Source: an uncultured Stenotrophomonas sp. (lineage in GTDB: Bacteria; Pseudomonadota; Gammaproteobacteria; Xanthomonadales; Xanthomonadaceae). Taken from it: a stretch of 64,000 nt of DNA. Both the position numbers and the translations under genes were made by a program. Positions 24,552 to 32,558 of the stretch are shown one piece after another; the stretch's first letter is position 1, and the number at the start of each line of letters is the position of its first letter. Under the pieces are notes generated by a model, which saw only the letters and a program-made list of their open reading frames with translations, searched no databases and was not told the origin of the DNA. The stretch lies in the NCBI GenBank assembly GCA_913775725.1, contig CAJYNG010000015.1, positions 1-64,000 of the forward strand. The letters run 5' to 3'.

Positions 24552-26540
24552 TCATAGTCCTCGCGCCGCCATCAGGCGCGTCTCATGCTCGTGTTCTTGA
24601 GTGCGCAGATCGCTCTGTGCACGCGATTCAGAGGCCACCTGCAATCTGGAGAAACTGTCCTCGATCGGTGTATTCAACGCCGTCTGATAGTCGAAACCCG
24701 CCCGAAGATGCGCCGGGGAGTCGAGTGCCCCCTGCACGACAAAAGCTTGGCCACGATTTCCGACGACAAGGTGATCCACCTGACTCAACCCAGCCTGCTG
24801 GGCTGCGATGGTTCCGGCCATCGCCAAACGCTCAACGGCCTGATCCGGCAATCCGCCCTGGGTGCATGCCAGTCTTTCTGCCGCTTGGAAATTCTGCTTG
24901 TAGATGGCATTTGCCTCGTGGTCCGAATGGCGCGGATCGAGGGTGGCGGTGCGGCCAGCCGGTGAAAGGGGAGCCGGAGCCTGCTGCTGCGATTGAACCG
25001 GCGCATTGGGCAGCGTGCCGTCTGAGCGCGTGAGTTGCGCGTTGATCGGATGGACAGGCCCGCGCGGGTCACCATCCCGCGCCACACGCTGTAGATTTTC
25101 GCCGAACTGATTGGCATTACCCTGCAGGCTACGGGCTATCCCGATTGCGAACTCAAGACCATCGCGCTGCGGCTGGTCGCCATAGCCAGCGCGAGCGATA
25201 CCTGCCAATGGATCGAGATGTCCGAGGGGGCGCTCGACCATCTTCTGGGTTCGCTGCATGAATTCCTGCATCTGCGCTTCGCTGAAGCTGACCGAGACTT
25301 TTTCACCGGGACGGATCTGTCCCGGGCCCTCGGTCGATCCAGTTAAAGCCAGGTTCAACCCGGTGGCGATGTTGCGCTCCTCAACAGCTTCGTTTCGGCC
25401 ACCAATCACCTTGTCCATAACGCCCGGGGTCGGCACATCCGTGTCGACAAGGAACTGATACCTGCGCGCATCCACGTCCTCGCGGAGCGTTTCTCCGTCA
25501 CGGGTGAAGGCGCGCACAATCGTCAGCTTCACGTTGTCGTCATAGCTCAATTGCTGGGTGACTGTGACCTTGCCGTCGGGAGCCGTGCTCTGGATCGCCG
25601 TGCCAGTATTGCGGCGCCCCGCGATATCGGCACTCACCAGGTCATTGACCAGTCCCACTTGCAGCCGCTGCTGGGAGCTGTAGTCCAGCCGCTCCAGCTG
25701 AGCCACGTTGCTCACGCCCGGCGTCTGATCGGCCACCTCGCCTGTTGCGAGCATTCGGATGTAGGCCGCACGCGCATCCGGGTCGCGCAGGTCAAAGTCG
25801 GCGGTCTGCAGTTTGGACTGTCCAAGCGCATCCTGGCGACCGGCCATCACGCGCGCAATGCCTAGATCGACGCCCACGCCCTGCAGGGATTCGATTGCCT
25901 TGTTGGGCCCGGTAACGACCCGGACATGGTGTTCGTCCAAACGGCTGATCGCGACACCGACCCCCTCCGCTTCAGTGAGCTGGTTCACCGTCGCGATGTG
26001 GCGGAACGCCACTTTCAACTCACTCTGCTGGAATTGTTGGCTATCCAGCATCACCCGGCCACCGATCGGCAGCGTGGTCGGGTTGAAGGGGTTCACCCTG
26101 GCAGCTTGCTCAGCCGTTGCAGGAGTGGATTTTCCGGTTTCAGGTGCGGTGGTGTCAGGCAGGGAGACGCGATAGCGCGCACGGGCACCCACCTGCGACC
26201 CGGCTTCAAGCTCGATACCGGCCAGACGCTCTTTGCCTTTGACTTCGGCGCGTGCGCCAACTGCAACCGACGCCTCAAGGCTGAACTGGGTGATGCGTTC
26301 GCGCTCGATATGGTTCTCGCCTGCCGTACCCGTTACCTCTGTCACCTTCTTCAACGTGGCGCCTGCAAGAGCCACCTCTGCCTGAGTCTTCTCGATACTA
26401 CGTCCGGCAACCTTTACAGCGCCGTCTGCGGTCCAGGTAATCGAAGCGCGGTCACCCGGCAGTTTTGCACTGTGCTCAGTGGTAGAGCCGGAGTAGGTGG
26501 GGTCAATCGAATCGTCAGAATTGGAGGCCGTCGCAGTCAT
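24552..26540 (-). CDS. Putative type IV secretion (X-T4SS) effector with XVIPCD
   Basis: This 662-residue protein has a C-terminal 120 residues matching the Xanthomonadales VirD4-interacting domain (XVIPCD), the secretion signal of antibacterial type IV effectors. It shows HEANAIYKQNF, LPDQAVERLAMAGTIAA, GLSQVDHLVV, AFVVQGALDSPAH and TPIEDSF, then a Gln/Glu-rich tail. The N-terminal 530 residues have no domain I recognise; they look soluble, with no signal peptide, as expected for cytosol-loaded effectors. Such genes usually sit beside a lipoprotein immunity gene, and none is visible on either side. No VirB/VirD4 genes are in this window. Confidence 0.78.
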   Translation of the reverse strand: MTATASNSDDSIDPTYSGSTTEHSAKLPGDRASITWTADGAVKVAGRSIEKTQAEVALAGATLKKVTEVTGTAGENHIERERITQFSLEASVAVGARAEVKGKERLAGIELEAGSQVGARARYRVSLPDTTAPETGKSTPATAEQAARVNPFNPTTLPIGGRVMLDSQQFQQSELKVAFRHIATVNQLTEAEGVGVAISRLDEHHVRVVTGPNKAIESLQGVGVDLGIARVMAGRQDALGQSKLQTADFDLRDPDARAAYIRMLATGEVADQTPGVSNVAQLERLDYSSQQRLQVGLVNDLVSADIAGRRNTGTAIQSTAPDGKVTVTQQLSYDDNVKLTIVRAFTRDGETLREDVDARRYQFLVDTDVPTPGVMDKVIGGRNEAVEERNIATGLNLALTGSTEGPGQIRPGEKVSVSFSEAQMQEFMQRTQKMVERPLGHLDPLAGIARAGYGDQPQRDGLEFAIGIARSLQGNANQFGENLQRVARDGDPRGPVHPINAQLTRSDGTLPNAPVQSQQQAPAPLSPAGRTATLDPRHSDHEANAIYKQNFQAAERLACTQGGLPDQAVERLAMAGTIAAQQAGLSQVDHLVVGNRGQAFVVQGALDSPAHLRAGFDYQTALNTPIEDSFSRLQVASESRAQSDLRTQEHEHETRLMAARGL

Positions 26541-26706
26541 GCGAACTTCCTATGAAAAGGTGAGCCAGTCCCGAGTATAGACACCCTCCGGTTGATGGGG
26601 GCGCGACGGTCGGCCCTGGCCGTTCTGCCTGACCCCAGCAGCAAAATATTGGGGTTGATAGCATCCAGACTCCCGATCCGCAGCCAATGGAAGGACGCCA
26701 TGTCGC

Positions 26707-27018
26707 TTGAAGTCGCCGTATCCGGCCATTGGAGAGGTGGTAGGGGGCCTTACCGGGCGAACCTCACTGGGCCTGTGGTTTGTGGATCTGTTCCATCTGC
26801 CAGCGGCCTACCGCGGCAACGGGCTGGGGTCGCGAGTGCTGAAGGCCGCAGAGGATGAGGCGCGCCGGCGCGGTTGCCGTTCCGGCGTGCTGTACACCCT
26901 CAGCTTCCAGGCACCGGATTTCTATGTGAAGCACGGATGGACCGAATTCGGTCGGGTGCCTTGCGACCCGCCCGGTACCTGCAGGGTGTTCCTCAGCAAG
27001 GATCTGTCAGCGGGGTGA
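26707..27018 (+). pseudogene. N-terminally truncated GNAT acetyltransferase
   Basis: The frame carries the core of a GNAT domain: GEVVGGLTGRTSLGLWFVDLFHLPAAYRGNGLGSRVL includes the acetyl-CoA loop (RGNGLG), and FYVKHGWTEFGRVP the C-terminal strand. The first 30-40 residues are missing; the only starts are a TTG at 26707 or frames that do not match. It is probably a decayed gene, though a short functional form cannot be excluded. Confidence 0.6.
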
Positions 27019-27158
27019 GCGCGGCCGCCGCCCACGCGTCTTGTCAATCCGCAACTTGTTGTAGAGCGCCTGTCATAGCGGATTGCTAACTTCGTGGGCA
27101 CGAATTTGCGACACACTGGCGATGACCATCCAGGCCAGTACAGACACGGAGACGGCGG

Positions 27159-27731
27159 GTGACCGATGCAAGCCAACAACGCAGCCTGCGGCAGCTGATC
27201 GGGCCGGTCGGTGCCGATTACCAGCGGCGCGCACTGCCGCCGGGCTGGGTCTGGGTGGTGCTGGCGGTGCTGCTGGCGGCCACCTGGGTGACCGAGCTGC
27301 CAGCCACCGCGGCGGCGGCACTGGTCGCCAGCGCGGTGGTGGTGCATTGGTCGCAGCGCGGCCGCATCCATTGGCTGGGGTGGCGATTGCCGGGCCTGGC
27401 GGTACTGGCGGCCCTGCTGTGGGGGCCGGAAGTGCTGTCGCAGTGGTTCGAGCACGGCCTGGCGGTGGTCCTGATGTCGCTGGCCAGCCTGAGCATCGGC
27501 GTACATGTGTGGCAGTCGCGACAGGTGGCCCGCCAGCTGCAGGGCGCGGCCGATGCGCTGGACGATACCCAGCTGCTGGCACTGCTGCCAGCGGATGCTG
27601 CCGAACTGGCCCGGAAATGGCGGGCAGGTGATGACCGTTATGCGCCGGAACTGGCGGTGGTGATGCACCTGGCGGTGATGCACGCAGCGCTGGCGCCGCG
27701 CATGCGCAGGCAGGGCGTTCTGGCCAGCTGA
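27159..27731 (+). CDS. Membrane protein of unknown function
   Basis: This 190-residue protein starts at GTG. It has three to four hydrophobic helices (about residues 28-60, 72-90 and 98-118) and a soluble helical C-terminus (about 125-190). I recognise no family. Codon bias is typical of core genes, marking the right border of the accessory region. SMAG repeats follow. Confidence 0.65.
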   Translation: MTDASQQRSLRQLIGPVGADYQRRALPPGWVWVVLAVLLAATWVTELPATAAAALVASAVVVHWSQRGRIHWLGWRLPGLAVLAALLWGPEVLSQWFEHGLAVVLMSLASLSIGVHVWQSRQVARQLQGAADALDDTQLLALLPADAAELARKWRAGDDRYAPELAVVMHLAVMHAALAPRMRRQGVLAS

Positions 27732-27744
27732 GCCGCATCGTGTT

Positions 27745-27869
27745 GTAGAGCCGAGCCCATGCTCGGCTGCTTCACGGCAGTCGAGCACAGCTCGACTCAA
27801 CGAACGCGGAAGCCGAGCATGGCTCGGCTCTACAGAAAGCCAAAGCAGCCGAGCCTGGCTCGGCTCTAC
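27745..27869. repeat. SMAG repeat cluster (four units)
   Basis: A head-to-tail and inverted set of GTAGAGCCGAGC-type palindromes lies between the membrane protein gene and the smpB 3' end, the last unit ending in CTAC at 27869. Two units are in inverted orientation, so pairs can fold into a longer hairpin. Confidence 0.85.
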
Positions 27870-27888
27870 AGGGTGATGCGCAGCCGCC

Positions 27889-28392
27889 TTACGCGTCGCG
27901 GTTACCGCGACGCATCACGCGCTGCTTCTCGATCGCCCAGTCGCGGTCCTTGGCGGCATCGCGCTTGTCGTGGGTCTGCTTGCCCTTGGCCAGCGCGACT
28001 TCGAGCTTGATCTTGTTCTTGCTCCAGTACATCGCGGTGGGCACGATCGTGTAGCCATCGCGCTCGACCTTGCCGACCAGCTTGTCGATCTCGCTCCGGT
28101 GCAGCAGCAGCTTGCGATCGCGCCGGTCGTTGGCCACCACATGGGTCGAGGCCTGGATCAGCGGAGTGATCTGCGCGCCGATCAGGAAGATCTCACCATC
28201 CTTCACGTAGGCGTAGGCGTCGACGATGTTGCCGCGGCCAGCACGGATCGACTTCACCTCCCAGCCCTGCAGGGCCAGGCCGGCTTCGAAGCGGTCTTCG
28301 ATGTGGTACTCGTGGCGGGCACGCTTGTTCAACGCGATGGTTTTGTTGGCCGTCGCGCTCTTTGCTTTATCCTTGCCGCTGTTCTTGCTCAT
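27889..28392 (-). CDS. smpB: SsrA-binding protein SmpB
   Basis: This 167-residue protein binds the tRNA-like part of tmRNA and brings it to stalled ribosomes. Family signatures are plain: [29 protein letters not shown], then [21 protein letters not shown] and the basic tail [17 protein letters not shown] that replaces the anticodon stem. The start ATG is at 28392; it is divergent from ratA. Its RNA partner ssrA is in this window. Confidence 0.96.
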   Translation of the reverse strand: MSKNSGKDKAKSATANKTIALNKRARHEYHIEDRFEAGLALQGWEVKSIRAGRGNIVDAYAYVKDGEIFLIGAQITPLIQASTHVVANDRRDRKLLLHRSEIDKLVGKVERDGYTIVPTAMYWSKNKIKLEVALAKGKQTHDKRDAAKDRDWAIEKQRVMRRGNRDA

Positions 28393-28449
28393 TTCCGTAT
28401 TGTCTCCGATTCGGGCCCGCCCGGTCGATTGCCGAAACGTCCTGTATTC

Positions 28450-28875
28450 ATGCCTACTATCCGCCGCAGCGCCCTGGTCGAACATTCGGCCGCGCGCATG
28501 TTCGACCTGGTCAATGATGTCCAGGCCTATCCGCGCCGTTTCCGCTGGTGTTCGGCTGCCCAGATCCTGGAGCAGGGCGAGGACCGACTGGTAGCGCGTC
28601 TGGACCTGGGCCTTGGGTCGTTCAGCACCTGGTTCCAGACTGAAAACACCCTGCAGCGCCCGCACAGCATCGACATGCAGCTGCGCGATGGCCCGTTCAA
28701 GCAGCTGCACGGCCGCTGGGAGTTCCATGCGCTGGCCGAAGATGCCTGCAAGGTCACCCTGACCCTGGATTTCGAGCCCAGTTCGCGCCTGCTCGGCCCG
28801 GCGCTGGCGTTGGGCTTCCAGAGCCTGGCCGACCGCATGGTCAACGACTTCATCCGCGTTGCCGACGAGGCCTGA
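28450..28875 (+). CDS. ratA: RatA/COQ10-like START-domain protein
   Basis: This 141-residue protein is of the polyketide-cyclase/START fold. [30 protein letters not shown] and [21 protein letters not shown] match the RatA/COQ10 family. It is thought to bind ubiquinone; in E. coli a toxin role blocking ribosome subunit joining was reported. It is followed 3 bases later by rnfH, the usual arrangement. Confidence 0.9.
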   Translation: MPTIRRSALVEHSAARMFDLVNDVQAYPRRFRWCSAAQILEQGEDRLVARLDLGLGSFSTWFQTENTLQRPHSIDMQLRDGPFKQLHGRWEFHALAEDACKVTLTLDFEPSSRLLGPALALGFQSLADRMVNDFIRVADEA

Positions 28876-28878
28876 GCG

Positions 28879-29136
28879 ATGATCGAGGTCGAGGTGGTGC
28901 TGGCCTGGCCGCAGCGGGTGCTCTCGCGCCGGTTGCAGCTGGACGAAGGTGCGACCGTGGCCGAGGCCATTGCCGCTGCTGCGCTGGAAGGCAGTGCCGA
29001 CTGCCCGGCGGCGGCCGTGCATGGGGTACTGGCGCGCCCGCAGCAGGTATTGCTGGATGGCGACCGCATCGAGCTGCTACGCCCGTTGCAGGCCGACCCC
29101 AAGGACAACCGCCGGCGACGTGCGCTCGGCGGTTGA
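28879..29136 (+). CDS. rnfH: RnfH family protein (RatB)
   Basis: This 85-residue protein has the ubiquitin-like RnfH fold: [21 protein letters not shown] at the start, [11 protein letters not shown], then [22 protein letters not shown], the family's conserved end. It is co-transcribed with ratA. Its function is not well established. Confidence 0.9.
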   Translation: MIEVEVVLAWPQRVLSRRLQLDEGATVAEAIAAAALEGSADCPAAAVHGVLARPQQVLLDGDRIELLRPLQADPKDNRRRRALGG

Positions 29137-29172
29137 TGCCCGCGACCCGACCCGGGGGACGGGCAGGGGGCC

Positions 29173-29565
29173 TCAGCGGCCCTTCTTCTTCTTGTCCTTC
29201 GGCAGGTTGCGGCCGAACTGGCGCACGGTCTGCTGAGCCAGGGCCTTGTCGTTGCCCGGGAAGTAGTCACCTTCCCAACGGGTCACGTTGTCGTTCTCGA
29301 AGAACACCACGAAGTTCTTCACCTCGGTACGGCCCAGGCGGTTCACGCGCTGGCTGGAGGTGTAGTCCCAGCGCTGGGCGTGGAACGGGTCAGGAATGGA
29401 CGGGGTGCCCAGCAGCGCGGTGACCTGCTGCTTGCTCTGCCCGACCTGCAGCTTGGCCACGGCATCTTCCCGGATCAGGTTGCCCTGATAGATGGGTTGC
29501 TTGTAGATGATGCCGCACCCGGTGGTGGACAGGGCGACGGCGGCGACCAACAGGAGATTGCGCAT
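29173..29565 (-). CDS. bamE: Outer-membrane assembly lipoprotein BamE
   Basis: This 130-residue lipoprotein (signal ending STTGC) of the BAM complex helps fold outer-membrane proteins. Matching parts are YKQPIYQGNLI, LQVGQSKQQVTALLGTPSIPDPFHAQRWDY and the beta-strand FVVFFENDNVTRWEGDYFP. A Lys-rich C-terminus follows. It is divergent from fur, the order usual in gamma-proteobacteria of this group. Confidence 0.95.
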   Translation of the reverse strand: MRNLLLVAAVALSTTGCGIIYKQPIYQGNLIREDAVAKLQVGQSKQQVTALLGTPSIPDPFHAQRWDYTSSQRVNRLGRTEVKNFVVFFENDNVTRWEGDYFPGNDKALAQQTVRQFGRNLPKDKKKKGR

Positions 29566-29668
29566 CGGGACTGGCGGTTGGGGAAATCAAACCGATGATA
29601 CACTCCCGGCGTGCCACCGCGACCCAATCCGAGGCAGCTGGCGCTAAATCGCCAATGAACGGAGACCT

Positions 29669-30076
29669 ATGGAAACCCACGACCTGCGAAAAGTCGGCCT
29701 GAAGGTGACCCATCCACGGATGCGGATCCTGGCGCTGCTCGAACAGCGCAATGCCCAGCACCACATGACCGCCGAAGACATCTACCGCCAGCTGCTCGAG
29801 CATGGCGACGAGATCGGCCTGGCGACGGTCTACCGGGTGCTGACCCAGTTCGAGGCCGCCGGCCTCGTACTCAAGCACAATTTCGAAGGCGGCCAGGCCG
29901 TCTACGAGCTGGACCGTGGCGGCCACCACGACCACATGGTCGACGTGGACAGCGGCAAGATCATCGAGTTCGAAAGCCACGAGATCGAGGAGCTGCAGCG
30001 CAAGATCGCAGCCGACCACGGCTACGAGCTGGAAGAGCACTCGCTGGTGCTGTACGTACGCAAGAAGCGCAAGTAA
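29669..30076 (+). CDS. fur: Ferric uptake regulator Fur
   Basis: This is a 135-residue iron-responsive repressor. The helix-turn-helix is in the first 80 residues (AEDIYRQLLEHGDEIGLATVYRVLTQFEAAGLV). The metal-binding dimer part has GGHHDHMVDVDSGKIIEFES and the terminal Glu/His region. The CxxC zinc motif seen in E. coli Fur is absent, as is common in Xanthomonadaceae. A strong terminator follows. Confidence 0.95.
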   Translation: METHDLRKVGLKVTHPRMRILALLEQRNAQHHMTAEDIYRQLLEHGDEIGLATVYRVLTQFEAAGLVLKHNFEGGQAVYELDRGGHHDHMVDVDSGKIIEFESHEIEELQRKIAADHGYELEEHSLVLYVRKKRK

Positions 30077-30102
30077 GCCGTTCCGGCCAGCTGGATGCGA
30101 CG

Positions 30103-30128
30103 AAACCCCGGGCTTGCCCGGGGTTTTT
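30103..30128 (+). terminator. fur terminator
   Basis: CCCCGGGC (30106-30113) pairs with GCCCGGGG (30116-30123), followed by TTTTT. Confidence 0.9.
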
Positions 30129-30136
30129 CGTTGCTC

Positions 30137-30226
30137 GGGTCAGAGCCCTTTCCCTTCAGGAAAGGGATCCGCCCCCAGGCGCCCCGCGGGGTCGGATCTC
30201 TTTGCGCCAGCAAAGGGCTCTGACCC
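30137..30226. repeat. GGGTCAGAGCCCTTT inverted-repeat element inside a coding tail
   Basis: A 15 bp inverted repeat (GGGTCAGAGCCCTTT at 30137-30151 and its complement at 30212-30226) encloses further palindromic pieces, including CCTTTCCCTTCAGGAAAGG. It overlaps the last 30 codons of the leftward SGNH hydrolase gene, which terminates within it. Confidence 0.7.
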
Positions 30227-31447
30227 CTTGCGACCCAGCAGGATCTCCAGATCCACCGCCTCGGCCATCGCCCGGTTGCCCGCATCGCCCGGGTGCAGGT
30301 GGTCACCTGAGTCGTAGGCGACCGCCATCCGCGACCGATCGGCCGGGTCGCGCAGCGCCGCGTCCAGGTCGATCACTGCGTCGAACGGGCCGTCGGTGCG
30401 CAGCCACGCATTGAGCTGGCTGCGCAGGGCGTCCTTGTCCGGCTGGTAGTAGTCGTCCAGCGGCGTACCGGGCAGGGCGCCGGCGAACGGTGTCAGCGTG
30501 ACGCCCACGATCCGAACGCCTCGGCGGCGGGCCTGTTCGGCCAGGGCGCGATACCCCGCCTGCAGTTCGGCCAGCGTGGGCGGGGCCTGGTTACGGGCGA
30601 ACGCGGTGCCGGGCCAGCTGATGTCGTTGATGCCGATCAGCACGATCACACTGGCCACGCCGGGCTGATCCAGCACGTCACGCGGGAAACGGACCAGGGT
30701 GGACTCGCCCATGCCGTTGTTCAGCAGCCGGTTTCCGGAAATGCCGGCGTTGACCACCGCAACGCCATGCGGTGCCAAGCGCGCGGCCAGATGGTCGGTC
30801 CAGCGCTGGTCCTGGTCGAGACTGGCGGTGGCGCCGTCGGTGATCGAGTCGCCGATCACCACCACGCCGCGTGCGCTGGCGGCGGCCTCGACCTCGATGC
30901 CGGCCAGGAACAGGCGGGCAGTGGTGCTGTTGGCCCCGCTCAGTGCCTGGGCTTGGCTCTGGTTGCCGGGTGCAATCCAACTGGTCTGCCGCCCCTCCCA
31001 ATGGAACGTCTGCACCGGCGTCGGCCCGGGCACGAAGACACTGACCTGCAGCGCCTGCCGGTCATCCGTGGCCAGTGGCAGCGGATCGCTCAGCCGTTCC
31101 TGCCCCGGGCCGATCAGCACCCCGGGCTGGCTGTCGAAACTGAGGGGCTGCGGGGTGGCTCCCGCACGTGCGGCCACGCTGGCCGCCCCGATCCGCAGCG
31201 GCTGGGTGCCGTAGGCATTGCTCAACCGTATCCGCAGCCGAGGCCCGCCCAGGCTGATACGCGCCGTCTGGCGGAAGGTCTGGTCCTGAAGTGCGGCTGG
31301 GACCAGGGTCGGGAACAGGAACTCCGCGCCCCAGACCGGTTGCGGGCTGGCCTGCCAGCTGGAAACCCAGTGGGGGGCAGAAGAGGCGTCGGCGGCCCCG
31401 GACAAGGTGAGCAGGGCGGTGGCGGTGAGCAGGCGCAAGCGGTTCAT
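30140..31447 (-). CDS. Secreted SGNH/GDSL hydrolase
   Basis: This 435-residue exported esterase-like protein has a signal peptide (LLTATALLTLSGAADA), a beta-sandwich-like N-terminal part, then the four SGNH blocks: VVVIGDSITDG (Ser), GISGNR (Gly), LIGINDISWPG (Asn) and DSGDHLHPGDAGN (Asp/His). It likely deacylates a polysaccharide or glycan. The last about 30 residues (GRKGSEPFAG...EGKGL) are encoded by an extragenic-type repeat. The start is placed at the signal peptide. It is divergent from a LysR gene that probably controls it. Confidence 0.88.
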   Translation of the reverse strand: MNRLRLLTATALLTLSGAADASSAPHWVSSWQASPQPVWGAEFLFPTLVPAALQDQTFRQTARISLGGPRLRIRLSNAYGTQPLRIGAASVAARAGATPQPLSFDSQPGVLIGPGQERLSDPLPLATDDRQALQVSVFVPGPTPVQTFHWEGRQTSWIAPGNQSQAQALSGANSTTARLFLAGIEVEAAASARGVVVIGDSITDGATASLDQDQRWTDHLAARLAPHGVAVVNAGISGNRLLNNGMGESTLVRFPRDVLDQPGVASVIVLIGINDISWPGTAFARNQAPPTLAELQAGYRALAEQARRRGVRIVGVTLTPFAGALPGTPLDDYYQPDKDALRSQLNAWLRTDGPFDAVIDLDAALRDPADRSRMAVAYDSGDHLHPGDAGNRAMAEAVDLEILLGRKGSEPFAGAKRSDPAGRLGADPFPEGKGL

Positions 31448-31544
31448 CGGGCGGTCCTGAGTGAAGGGAGCGCCATGGTGATTCCGCACTCATCTGTGAA
31501 ATAGACTGCGCATGGATAATCATCTGTGAACTGGATTCATCGTC

Positions 31545-32462
31545 ATGGCGCGACCCGACATCAACCGATCCGGCGAACTGGAAGTGTTCGTGCGGGTGAT
31601 CGAGACCGGTGGCTTCTCCGCCGCCGCCCGCACGCTGGACATGACGCCCTCGGCGGTGAGCAAGCTGGTGGCCCGGCTGGAGCAACGGTTGGGGACGCGC
31701 CTGCTGCAACGCTCCACCCGCCAGCTGCAGCTGACCCCGGAAGGTTGTGCGTTCTACGAGCGTGGCCTGCGCGTGCTGGCCGACCTGGAGGAGGCCGAGC
31801 GCTGCGCCAGCGCACATGCCGAGCCGCGCGGACGCCTGCGGGTCAATTCCAACGTGCCGTTTGGCCAGCACTTCCTGTTGCCGCTGCTGCCGACGTTCCT
31901 GGAGCGCAACCCGCAGGTGGGCGTGGATCTGACCCTCAACGACGAGGTGATCGACCTGCTGGAGCAACGTACCGATGTGGCAGTACGCGCCGGTCCGCTG
32001 AAGAGCTCCAGCCTGGTGGCGCGACGGCTGGGCGCGACGCGGATGATGATCGTGGCCGCGCCGGCGTACGCGCAGCGGCATGGACTGCCGCGCAACGCCG
32101 AGGAACTGCAGTCGCACAACCGGCTGGACATCGGTCATGCACGTGCGATGCAGGGCTGGCCATTGCTGCAGGACGGGCGCGAGCGGATGGTGCTGCCCAG
32201 TGGCAATGCCCGCGCCAGCAACGGCAACGCGCTGCGGCAGCTGGTGCTTGGGGGCCTGGGCATGGCGCGGCTGGCGACCTACCAGGTGCAGGAGGACATT
32301 GCCGCCGGGCGCCTGCTGCCGGTGCTGGAGGAGGCCAATCCCGGTGACCTGGAAGAGGTGCACGCGGTGTTCCTGGGGCAGGGCGGCTACCTGCCGCTGC
32401 GGGTGCGTGCGTTCCTGGATTACCTTGTGGAAACGGTGGATCTGGCGCGGCCTTTGGGGTGA
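31545..32462 (+). CDS. LysR-family transcriptional regulator
   Basis: This 305-residue regulator has the LysR helix-turn-helix at residues 10-65 (ELEVFVRVIETGGFSAAARTLDMTPSAVSKLVARLEQRLG) and a substrate-binding-like domain after it. It is divergent from the SGNH hydrolase across about 100 bases that include ATCTGTGAA repeated at about 31490 and 31521, a likely target of this protein. The effector is unknown. Confidence 0.9.
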   Translation: MARPDINRSGELEVFVRVIETGGFSAAARTLDMTPSAVSKLVARLEQRLGTRLLQRSTRQLQLTPEGCAFYERGLRVLADLEEAERCASAHAEPRGRLRVNSNVPFGQHFLLPLLPTFLERNPQVGVDLTLNDEVIDLLEQRTDVAVRAGPLKSSSLVARRLGATRMMIVAAPAYAQRHGLPRNAEELQSHNRLDIGHARAMQGWPLLQDGRERMVLPSGNARASNGNALRQLVLGGLGMARLATYQVQEDIAAGRLLPVLEEANPGDLEEVHAVFLGQGGYLPLRVRAFLDYLVETVDLARPLG

Positions 32463-32472
32463 GCCGGTGGTT

Positions 32473-32550
32473 GTAGAGTCGAGCCATGCTCGACTCTACA
32501 TGTCGGTTTCGTTCGGGATGTTCCTGTAGAGCCGAGCCCATGCTCGGCTC
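32473..32550. repeat. Two SMAG repeats
   Basis: One GTAGAGTCGAGC palindrome with CTAC end (32473-32499) and one GTAGAGCCGAGCCCATGCTCGGCTC unit (32526-32550) lie in the convergent gap between the LysR gene and recN. Confidence 0.85.
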
Positions 32551-32558
32551 CGCCGGCG

